DNA of 7,136 bases from an uncultured Acidimicrobiales bacterium (GTDB taxonomy: Bacteria > Actinomycetota > Acidimicrobiia > Acidimicrobiales > Aldehydirespiratoraceae): assembly GCA_938091985.1 (NCBI GenBank), contig CALKOE010000176.1:1-7136 (forward strand), given 5' to 3'. Both the position numbers and the translations under genes were made by a program. Of this stretch, positions 1-5,075 are shown in pieces (position 1 is the first letter of the stretch; every line of letters starts with the position of its first letter). The notes under the pieces were generated by a model, which searched no databases, was not told where the DNA came from, and saw only the letters and a program-made list of their open reading frames with translations.

Positions 1-556
1 AGAGGACGTAGCGGTCACCGGCGACGGGAACCAGCTCCCAGGTGTCGACCAAGACCTTGTCGTCGATACCCAGCGCCCGCGTGACGATGTTGCGTTGCGG
101 GTGGGTGAGCGCATCCTCGGGGGTGAGTCGGCCGTCGCGCACCAACGCCTCGACCAGCGTGTGATCCTCGGTGATCTGCACGAGCTCGTCGTCGCCGCGG
201 CGGTAGAGCCGCGAGTCGCCCACATTGGCCACACCGAGGCGCGGTTCATCACCAACGGTCATGCCCACCAGCGCGACCAGCGTGGTGCCCATCCCACGCA
301 GTTCGGGCTCGAGTTTCGATCGATCGACGATTTCGCGGTTGGCCTGTTGGACGGCCTCGATCAAGTCCTCGACCGACGCAACACCGGAAGCCTTTGCCAT
401 CTCGTCGACGGCGATCGCAGAGGCGACCTCGCCGCCGTTGTGACCACCCATGCCATCGGCGACCACGAAGACCGGCGCCATCGTGAGGAGCTGGTCTTGG
501 TTCGCGCTGCGAACTCGACCGACATCAGTGGCGGTGCCCCAACGAAAGTCGATCAT
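1..556 (-). CDS. pstP: PP2C-family Ser/Thr protein phosphatase (PstP-like), 3' end outside window
   Basis: The product removes phosphate from Ser/Thr residues in the cytoplasm and opposes the PknA/PknB-type kinases that control cell-wall growth. The first 185 residues are visible. They carry the PPM motifs in order: an RSANQD motif (16-21, giving metal ligand D21), ADGMGGH (33-39, with D34 and G35), GMGTTL (88-93), VGDSRLY (112-118), an ITEDHTLVEALV stretch (128-139) and THPQRNIVTRALG (151-163). The Glu of the usual NED motif is Gln here, a common variant that leaves the Asp intact. The later SDG metal motif and any C-terminal transmembrane and extracellular part lie beyond the left edge. The ATG at 556 overlaps the fhaB stop as ATGA, which suggests translational coupling. 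The family call is firm. The pstP name rests on its place after fhaA and fhaB. Confidence 0.93.
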   Translation of the reverse strand, partial: MIDFRWGTATDVGRVRSANQDQLLTMAPVFVVADGMGGHNGGEVASAIAVDEMAKASGVASVEDLIEAVQQANREIVDRSKLEPELRGMGTTLVALVGMTVGDEPRLGVANVGDSRLYRRGDDELVQITEDHTLVEALVRDGRLTPEDALTHPQRNIVTRALGIDDKVLVDTWELVPVAGDRYVL

Positions 557-1065
557 GCGAGCTCCAAGATGACTTCGCCGATCGTGATGCGCTCGCCAAC
601 TCCGAGGGGAGTGGGCCGGGCGATGAGTTCGCCGTTGATCACAGTGCCATTGGTGGACCCGAGGTCTTCGACCACCCACCCCTGCTCAGTGGGCGAGAGA
701 CGAGCGTGGAGCTTCGAGACATGAGCGTCGTCGATAGGGACACCACAGCCCGCCCCTCGGCCGATCGTCGTTTCACCGTCGAGCGCAAAGGTGTGGCCGG
801 CGAGCGAACCTGGAGCCACCACCATCAACCGAGCGGTGTTCGTGGAGACCATGGCGGGCGCCGGCCGCGGTGCCGCAGGCGAGGACGCTGCCGACTGAGG
901 TCCTCCCGGAGCGGGACGAGAAGCCGGGACCGGAACAGGTGCGGCGGCTACCGGAGCAGCTTCGGCGCGCAACTCAACCCAGACCGCTCGCAGCACGCGA
1001 AGGAAGACCAGGTAGACGAGGGCCAAGAGGCACACCCGTAGCACGATGAACAACTGGTCCGACAC
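553..1065 (-). CDS. fhaB: Membrane-anchored FHA-domain protein FhaB/FipA
   Basis: This 170-residue protein binds phosphothreonine. In mycobacteria FipA (FhaB) links Ser/Thr kinase signalling to the division machinery. One hydrophobic helix (about residues 5-30) should anchor it in the membrane. An Ala/Pro-rich linker (about 36-75) follows, then one C-terminal FHA domain (about 78-170). The FHA landmarks are IGRG (101-104), S117 and H120 in SKLHA, and DLGSTNG (134-140). Size and layout match mycobacterial FhaB. The GTG start at 1065 is nearly forced: an in-frame TAG lies five codons upstream (1080-1078), and a weak GGCGGA ribosome-binding site falls between. That TAG is part of a TAGTCT hexamer that could be a -10 element, so an internal promoter is possible in the 60-bp gap after fhaA. 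The stop overlaps the phosphatase start by ATGA. Confidence 0.93.
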   Translation of the reverse strand: MSDQLFIVLRVCLLALVYLVFLRVLRAVWVELRAEAAPVAAAPVPVPASRPAPGGPQSAASSPAAPRPAPAMVSTNTARLMVVAPGSLAGHTFALDGETTIGRGAGCGVPIDDAHVSKLHARLSPTEQGWVVEDLGSTNGTVINGELIARPTPLGVGERITIGEVILELA

Positions 1066-1125
1066 GGTCCGCCGAGACTAACGCTGCGAGCCGGTCGAGA
1101 AGTGACGCGCTGTGGTTGCGGGGGT

Positions 1126-1779
1126 TCAACCGGCCCGGAACTCGATGGTGGTCGCTCCGACATCGATGCGATCGCCGTCGACCAGACGATGCGCGGTGAT
1201 CGCAACTCCGTTGACGAGCGTGCCATTGGTCGAACCGTTGTCGGTGAGCACGAAGCCATCGCCGTCGGGGCGAATCGCCGCGTGTTCACGGCTGATATTG
1301 GGATCATCGAAAGAGATCGCGCACTCCGCAAGACGACCCATGGTGACGACGAACTCGCCCAGAACGACCTGTTGGCCGGTGGGCAGATGCAGCACCCCGA
1401 CACCTCCGTCGGCTTCCTTCATGCGGGCGACAATGTGGATCGTGCCACCACGCAGCGCGTCGTCGCCGTCGATCTCCACCTGCACCGGACCCATGAAGGT
1501 CCATCCCTCTTCGCGAGCATGGTCGCGGGTGGCGTCGCACAGTTCGCGAACGAGCGAGTCCTTCACCTCTTCGAAACGTTCGAGGTCGCTCGTCGCCAGC
1601 CGAACGGCGAAGTGGTTGGCCACAACCGGCTGACCCTTCACCCCGACGCTGCGGGAATCGGCCATTTCCCTCGCGATGCGATTCCCGATCTCGACCGGGC
1701 GCACGCCACCACGAAAGAAGCGTCCGACTGCTCCTTCGACAAAGCGCTCAAGGCGCCGCTCAACAGAACGCAAGCTCAC
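1126..1779 (-). CDS. fhaA: Compact FhaA: DUF3662 plus FHA-domain phosphopeptide-binding protein
   Basis: Cytoplasmic adaptor that binds phosphothreonine through its FHA domain. In mycobacteria FhaA binds the phosphorylated pseudokinase domain of MviN and regulates late peptidoglycan synthesis. From the GTG at 1779 the protein has 217 residues. The N-terminal DUF3662 domain spans about 1-120, opening with SVERRLERFVEGAVGRFF and VRPVEIGNRIAREM. The FHA domain spans about 133-215, with MGRL (147-150), S163 and H166 in NISREHA, and TDNGSTNGT (179-187). The two domains nearly touch. Mycobacterial FhaA (over 500 residues) has a long disordered linker that is absent here. An in-frame GTG at 1848 would add 23 residues that do not resemble the family start. 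The 1779 start is preferred because a TAGCCT hexamer sits exactly 7 nt upstream, as in leaderless actinobacterial mRNAs, and neither start has a clear ribosome-binding site. Confidence 0.92.
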   Translation of the reverse strand: MSLRSVERRLERFVEGAVGRFFRGGVRPVEIGNRIAREMADSRSVGVKGQPVVANHFAVRLATSDLERFEEVKDSLVRELCDATRDHAREEGWTFMGPVQVEIDGDDALRGGTIHIVARMKEADGGVGVLHLPTGQQVVLGEFVVTMGRLAECAISFDDPNISREHAAIRPDGDGFVLTDNGSTNGTLVNGVAITAHRLVDGDRIDVGATTIEFRAG

Positions 1780-1786
1780 ACCGTGG

Positions 1787-1792
1787 AGGCTA
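1787..1792 (-). promoter_or_regulatory. Candidate -10 element for leaderless fhaA mRNA
   Basis: TAGCCT on the minus strand fits the actinobacterial TANNNT -10 pattern and ends 7 nt before the GTG at 1779. If used, transcription would begin at or next to the start codon. A TTGGCG with a 15-bp spacer is the only -35-like match, and it is weak. This is inferred from pattern and spacing only. Confidence 0.35.
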
Positions 1793-1855
1793 GCGCTGCG
1801 CGAGAAACGCCAAGGGGCGACCCGGGAATCAGGATCAAATTGCACCACAGCGCGC

Positions 1856-1861
1856 TAGTCT
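1856..1861 (+). promoter_or_regulatory. Candidate -10 element of the tRNA-Leu gene
   Basis: TAGTCT matches the TANNNT pattern and lies 30 bp before the mature tRNA 5' end, leaving room for a short 5' leader to be removed by RNase P. No convincing -35 hexamer is visible at normal spacing. It lies just upstream of the alternative fhaA GTG at 1848. Confidence 0.3.
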
Positions 1862-1891
1862 CGGGGAACGTTCACTTCGGTGTGCGGCCAC

Positions 1892-1975
1892 GCGCGAGTG
1901 GCGGAATTGGCAGACGCGCAGGCTTCAGGTGCCTGTGCCCGAAAGGGTGTGGGGGTTCAAGTCCCCCCTCGCGCA
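1892..1975 (+). tRNA. leuT: tRNA-Leu, anticodon CAG
   Basis: Class II tRNA of 84 nt that reads CUG codons. The acceptor stem GCGCGAG (1892-1898) pairs perfectly with CTCGCGC (1968-1974), with discriminator A at 1975 as expected for leucine. The D stem is GCG/CGC (1901-1903 with 1915-1917). The anticodon stem is CAGGC/GCCTG (1919-1923 with 1931-1935), around a 7-nt loop holding CAG at 1926-1928. The long variable arm has a CCC-GAAA-GGG hairpin (1938-1947). The T stem is GGGGG/CCCCC, with loop TTCAAGT (1956-1962). The 3' CCA is not encoded. In M. tuberculosis a leucine tRNA also lies divergently upstream of fhaA, and the symbol is transferred on that basis. Confidence 0.97.
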
Positions 1976-1984
1976 CAACTCATA

Positions 1985-2003
1985 GTCGGGACCGAGTTCC
2001 GAC
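1985..2003 (+). terminator. Weak hairpin after tRNA-Leu, possible terminator
   Basis: GTCGGGA (1985-1991) can pair with TTCCGAC (1997-2003) around a 5-nt loop, giving seven pairs including one G-T. It begins 10 nt past the tRNA. No T-tract follows, so it would be an actinobacterial I-shaped terminator at best. The rest of the spacer up to 2129 shows no clear promoter or other gene. Confidence 0.3.
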
Positions 2004-2129
2004 GGCGCCACGAATACCGAGCGCGCTCCTCTTCTCTCCAGGCCAGACGAGGGCGGCAACTGAGCCCGATCTGGCGCCAAGTCACTGACTGTGGCAGCCT
2101 TTCAGTGGCGCTACGGGACAGGGAAGCAG

Positions 2130-2651
2130 ATGGGTTGGATTGAACGACGGCCACGAGACGTGACCTCGCAGATCCTTGAATACGCAGAGAGTGGTCGTCT
2201 TGTAGAGGCCTCGCGTGCCGATCACGATGACCAACGAGCAACGATCGGCCTTGTCATCGTGGCTGCGCTGGTGCTCGGCGGCGGCCTGAGCCTCGCTACA
2301 AACGGCGCGTTGGGCGACGGTGGCCAGACCGTCACCCTGGTTGCGATCATCTCGGCCCTCGGCGCCACGGCGATTCTCGTTCCTTCGGTACGCCTGCTTC
2401 GCAGCGCACCGATCGCGAAGCCCATCAAGGTCCGCCCCGCAGCGGTGCTCCCACCGGAGTTGGTGCGCGTCGGCAACTGGATCCACCGCGATGGAGCGTG
2501 GCTCCGTGTCGAACAGATCGGCCGTGATGGGGCGCTGCAGGTGCAGGCGCTGCTGAGTTCCGGCGACCTGGTCGTGCTCAGTACTCCCGTGACCATCGCC
2601 GGCGACGACTTCCGTCCCGCGAAAGACCCGGTCGGGTCCCTCAGGCACTGA
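2130..2651 (+). CDS. Protein of unknown function with two membrane helices
   Basis: I do not recognise this 173-residue protein. A polar N-terminal segment (about 1-37) precedes two hydrophobic helices (about 38-58 and 67-89) joined by a short Gly-rich loop. A soluble tail follows. In it, residues 112-160 (VGNWIHRDGAWLRVEQI and on through LLSSGDLVVL) alternate polar and hydrophobic residues, like a small beta-rich domain. If the two helices form a hairpin, both ends face the same side, probably the cytoplasm. The ATG at 2130 is chosen because AGGGAAG (2120-2126) lies just upstream. A GTG at 2091 would add 13 residues but has no ribosome-binding site. The gene follows the tRNA on the same strand and is convergent with the hydrolase gene, 18 bp away. 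Smooth codon use and clear membrane segments argue that it is real. Confidence 0.72.
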   Translation: MGWIERRPRDVTSQILEYAESGRLVEASRADHDDQRATIGLVIVAALVLGGGLSLATNGALGDGGQTVTLVAIISALGATAILVPSVRLLRSAPIAKPIKVRPAAVLPPELVRVGNWIHRDGAWLRVEQIGRDGALQVQALLSSGDLVVLSTPVTIAGDDFRPAKDPVGSLRH

Positions 2652-2669
2652 CGGCCATCACACCTACAG

Positions 2670-3953
2670 CTATTCGTCGAGCGCCTCGATCGAGAGATTG
2701 ATCGCGCTCTTGTAGATGCCCTTCGCCATCAGCGAGGTCGCAACCGCCCGTCGAGCGGTGAACACTTCCTTGCGGATCTCGTGGACCTCGCGATTGGTCG
2801 GTTCAGCGTCGAACGCCATTTGCACGAGGTGCGCCGCGACGGCGAGATCGCCGGCCTCCACGAGTTCGAGTGCACGATGGGCGAGCGCGGTGGCACCGCC
2901 CGCCAGGGCCGAGACCTCGGCACCGAGTGCAGCCTTGGGGGCGGGGTGCAGCGTTGCCGGGTCGCCATCCCACCAGCCGCCATACAGCCGGTAGATGTTG
3001 CGCACCACGAACTCGGGCTCGTCATAGGCGGGCACCAGGTAGGGCAGGTCGTAGGTGTCGGGCAGCTTCACCGAATGGATGATCGTGTCGAGCGTGGCCC
3101 CTTCGTTCATCAGGGCCACGGTCTCTCGCACGAGGTACTCCAGCGCGCCGGCGGCCATGTCGAGCACCGTCGCCACGCGCTCGGCTCCCGCGACCGGCAA
3201 GCCGTGGGCCGGGAGAAGCAGCTCGGGGCCCTTTGCGATCATGGCTCTCAGCGCCGTGGCCCAGTCGCCCGCGAACCGCTGCACCTTCTGCGGATTGCCC
3301 GCGTTGGGGAAGTTCCACATGAAAAGGTCGCCGACATAGACGGCCTTGCGGGCGGGATCCCAGAGCCAGGTGTGGTCGTCGGTCTCGCCGTTGGCGTGGT
3401 GCAACTCGAAGTGCGCGTCGCCGACCGTCAGGTCCATGCCGGACTGGTGGGTGATGTTGGGAACCGCCACGTCGTCGCCGATGTAGCGTCCCTCGCCGAC
3501 CCCCATGAAGTTCGGGGCGGTCTTCGTGCCGCCGAACTGTCGAGAGTTGACGGCAAGGTTCCAGCCCGCGGTCTCGCGATAGCGGTGGAACCGATCGTGC
3601 ACCGCCTCGTGAGCGATCACATCGGGCGACTCGTGTCCGCGATTCTCGGCATCGCCGAAGATCGCCGGGCTGCCCCCCACGTGATCGGCATGACCGTGGG
3701 TGTAGACGATCGAGTGCACGCGGTCCTGTCGCCACTCTCGAATTGCGTCGATGCAGCGCGTGCCCGACAACGACCCGCTGGCGTCGACCAGGACCAGCCC
3801 ATCGCCGGTGTCGACGCTCCAGATATGGGAGAACGCTTCGACTACCGACAATCCTTCGGCCACCTCCGACAGCTCGAAGGTGATGCGGTTGGTGCGCTCG
3901 CTCACCACTCCGCTGTCGATGATCTTCGACGACAACTCGATCAGTTCCGACAC
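2670..3953 (-). CDS. MBL-fold hydrolase, alkylsulfatase-like, with alkylsulfatase dimerisation domain
   Basis: Predicted cytoplasmic dinuclear-zinc hydrolase of 427 residues with no signal peptide. The N-terminal MBL domain (about 20-260) has the HxHxDH zinc motif THGHADH (85-91, so H86, H88, D90, H91), GETDDH (189-194), YVGDLF (206-211, D209) and LLPAHG (246-251, H250). The PNAGNPQKVQRF stretch (216-227) and the YGGWWDGDPATLHP signature (324-337) mark the alkylsulfatase dimerisation region, which continues helically to the C-terminus. SdsA1-type alkylsulfatases are longer and end in an SCP2-like domain that is missing here, so the substrate (a sulfate ester or other ester or lactone) is unknown. 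The GTG at 3953 is preferred because GGGAG (3963-3959) lies 5 nt upstream. The earlier ATG at 3998 and GTG at 4028 would overlap the divergent GNAT gene and lack a ribosome-binding site. Confidence 0.88.
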   Translation of the reverse strand: MSELIELSSKIIDSGVVSERTNRITFELSEVAEGLSVVEAFSHIWSVDTGDGLVLVDASGSLSGTRCIDAIREWRQDRVHSIVYTHGHADHVGGSPAIFGDAENRGHESPDVIAHEAVHDRFHRYRETAGWNLAVNSRQFGGTKTAPNFMGVGEGRYIGDDVAVPNITHQSGMDLTVGDAHFELHHANGETDDHTWLWDPARKAVYVGDLFMWNFPNAGNPQKVQRFAGDWATALRAMIAKGPELLLPAHGLPVAGAERVATVLDMAAGALEYLVRETVALMNEGATLDTIIHSVKLPDTYDLPYLVPAYDEPEFVVRNIYRLYGGWWDGDPATLHPAPKAALGAEVSALAGGATALAHRALELVEAGDLAVAAHLVQMAFDAEPTNREVHEIRKEVFTARRAVATSLMAKGIYKSAINLSIEALDE

Positions 3954-3958
3954 ATGTG

Positions 3959-3963
3959 CTCCC
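3959..3963 (-). promoter_or_regulatory. Ribosome-binding site fixing the hydrolase start
   Basis: GGGAG on the minus strand lies 5 nt before the GTG at 3953. It favours this start over the upstream in-frame ATG at 3998, which has no such site. Confidence 0.6.
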
Positions 3964-3979
3964 GGCTGGCCATGTGCGC

Positions 3980-3989
3980 ACGGTACCGT
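3980..3989. promoter_or_regulatory. Palindromic candidate bidirectional -10 element
   Basis: ACGGTACCGT is a perfect 10-bp palindrome in the 43-bp gap between the divergent hydrolase and GNAT genes. It yields TACCGT on both strands. On the plus strand (3984-3989) the hexamer ends 7 nt before the GNAT ATG at 3997, as in leaderless transcripts. On the minus strand (3985-3980) it would start a transcript with a leader of roughly 20 nt that holds the hydrolase GGGAG site. No good -35 is visible on either side. A palindromic operator is the main alternative. Confidence 0.4.
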
Positions 3990-3996
3990 CCGATCC

Positions 3997-5010
3997 ATGA
4001 CCACGCAGGAGCCGCCGGACGGCGCCACGGTTCACGACGGTGTCGAGGGCTGGACCATCGACGGACGCTCCGACGACCCGGCGATCCTCGACGCGGCGAC
4101 GGGTCTGCTCGACGGAGAACTCCCCGACCCGAGATTCGTGTCGAGCGACTACCTCCGCTGGGCCTACCGAGAGAACCCGCTCGGACGGGCGTGGGAACGC
4201 CACCAGCAAGTGGCGGACGGCGGTGCCACGAAGCTCGTGGCCCACTACGCCAACATGCCCCGGCGCTACCGCGGTCCGAGCGGAGAACACACCGACGGGG
4301 CCTGGTCTCTCAACGCCGTGGTCCATCACGATCATCAGCGGGCCCGTCACTTCACCCGGATCGGTCTCGAGATCTACGAGGAAGCAGCGGCAGAGGATCG
4401 GTCGTTCGTCGTCGGGGTCACCAACGAGAAGTCGACCGGGGCGGTCGTGAAGTACATGGGCTGGCGACTCGCCGGCCCCCTCCCCGTTCGTGTGGTGCAC
4501 CCGCTCGGTCGCGGTCGACGACGCATGACCCACACCGAGATCGACGCCAACTGGCTCGACTCGACGGCGTTCGAGGAGTTCGCGGCAACCGTCGATCGTC
4601 ACGCCGTGAACGGCTGGGTGACCGACTACACGCCTGAGGTCCTACGTTGGCGGCTCGCCTGCCCAGAGACCCGGTACTTCCTGCATCAGGCCGACGAAGT
4701 GGCACTGATCACCACCCGTTCGAGTCTCGGGCCGATCCCCGCGTGCGTGGTCCTCAAGGCCTTCCCGCTTTCGTCCGGCTCTGCATCAATCGACGCGACT
4801 CGGGCAATCCGCTCAGCGACGCAATTTCATCGCGCCGGCTTCGGTGTCTACGCAGGCTTCAACGCATCGGTGAAGGTGCGCGGAATCCAGCCGCCGCGCC
4901 GACTGCAGCCGTCACCGCTCAACCTGATCATCCGCCACCTCGACCCAGCGGTCGATCAGAACGCGATCGTGCTCGACACGTTCGAATTTCTGGACATGGA
5001 CGCCTACTGA
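3997..5010 (+). CDS. GNAT-like N-acyltransferase
   Basis: This 337-residue cytoplasmic protein resembles GNAT acyltransferases often found in surface-polysaccharide clusters. Visible family features are SSDYLRWAYRENPLG (49-63, the Y-x-x-W-x-Y-x-x-N-P-x-G pattern) and LVAHYANMPRRYRG (80-93). GAWSLNAVVHHDHQRARHFT (101-120) is the strand leading into the acyl-CoA loop. EIYEEAAAEDRSFVVGVTNEKS (125-146) and YMGWR (153-157) follow. The C-terminal half (about 180-337) looks like a second GNAT-type lobe. The acyl-CoA loop, normally R/Q-x-x-G-x-G/A, reads QRARHFT with no glycine, so catalysis is uncertain. The ATG at 3997 is chosen because the family similarity begins soon after it and a TACCGT hexamer sits 7 nt upstream. 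There is no ribosome-binding site, which suggests a leaderless mRNA. The stop lies inside the first copy of a 26-bp tandem repeat. Confidence 0.82.
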   Translation: MTTQEPPDGATVHDGVEGWTIDGRSDDPAILDAATGLLDGELPDPRFVSSDYLRWAYRENPLGRAWERHQQVADGGATKLVAHYANMPRRYRGPSGEHTDGAWSLNAVVHHDHQRARHFTRIGLEIYEEAAAEDRSFVVGVTNEKSTGAVVKYMGWRLAGPLPVRVVHPLGRGRRRMTHTEIDANWLDSTAFEEFAATVDRHAVNGWVTDYTPEVLRWRLACPETRYFLHQADEVALITTRSSLGPIPACVVLKAFPLSSGSASIDATRAIRSATQFHRAGFGVYAGFNASVKVRGIQPPRRLQPSPLNLIIRHLDPAVDQNAIVLDTFEFLDMDAY

Positions 5011-5075
5011 GGCGGTATGTGAGGGACGCCTACTGAGGCGGTATGTCGGGGACGCCTACTGAGGCGGTAGGTCAG
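4998..5075. repeat. Three tandem 26-bp repeats with hairpins between convergent genes
   Basis: Three abutting copies lie at 4998-5023, 5024-5049 and 5050-5075. The first 20 bases are identical in all three, and changes occur only in the last six. Each copy contains CGCCTACTGAGGCG (5001-5014, 5027-5040, 5053-5066), a 5-bp stem with an ACTG loop. Copy 1 includes the last codons and the TGA of the GNAT gene. Copy 3 includes the stop codon of the minus-strand gene (5074-5072). The array therefore spans the whole 61-bp gap. It probably arose by copying the end of the GNAT gene. Confidence 0.95.
5001..5066. terminator. Possible bidirectional terminator formed by three short hairpins
   Basis: Three 5-bp GC-rich stems, 26 bp apart, lie between convergent stop codons, where termination is needed from both sides. 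There is no T-tract on either strand. The role is inferred from position and symmetry, not from a classical terminator pattern. Confidence 0.35.

Noticed and set aside
1780..1848. N-terminal extension of FhaA from the GTG at 1848
   Set aside because: The extra 23 residues do not resemble the FhaA start, and a TAGCCT hexamer at leaderless spacing supports 1779. The longer form is not fully excluded.
1102..2088. Plus-strand open frame (328 codons) across fhaA and the tRNA
   Set aside because: It runs antisense to fhaA and straight through a perfectly folding tRNA-Leu, so it cannot be a real protein gene as drawn.
2625..2638. Hairpin GACCC-GGTC-GGGTC as a terminator of the 2130-2651 gene
   Set aside because: It lies inside the coding region, before the stop codon, has only five pairs and lacks a T-tract.
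3022..4602. Long minus-strand open frame (526 codons) across the hydrolase and GNAT genes
   Set aside because: It is rich in Arg and His, is out of frame with both real genes and shows no domain. It is a GC-rich shadow.
2781..4637. Long plus-strand open frame (618 codons) opposite the hydrolase gene
   Set aside because: It is antisense to a gene with a clear MBL motif and dimerisation signature, crosses into the GNAT gene in another frame, and has no recognisable domain. High GC leaves such shadow frames open.
4998..5075. CRISPR array
   Set aside because: The three repeats abut with no unique spacers, include stop codons of both flanking genes, and no cas genes are present.
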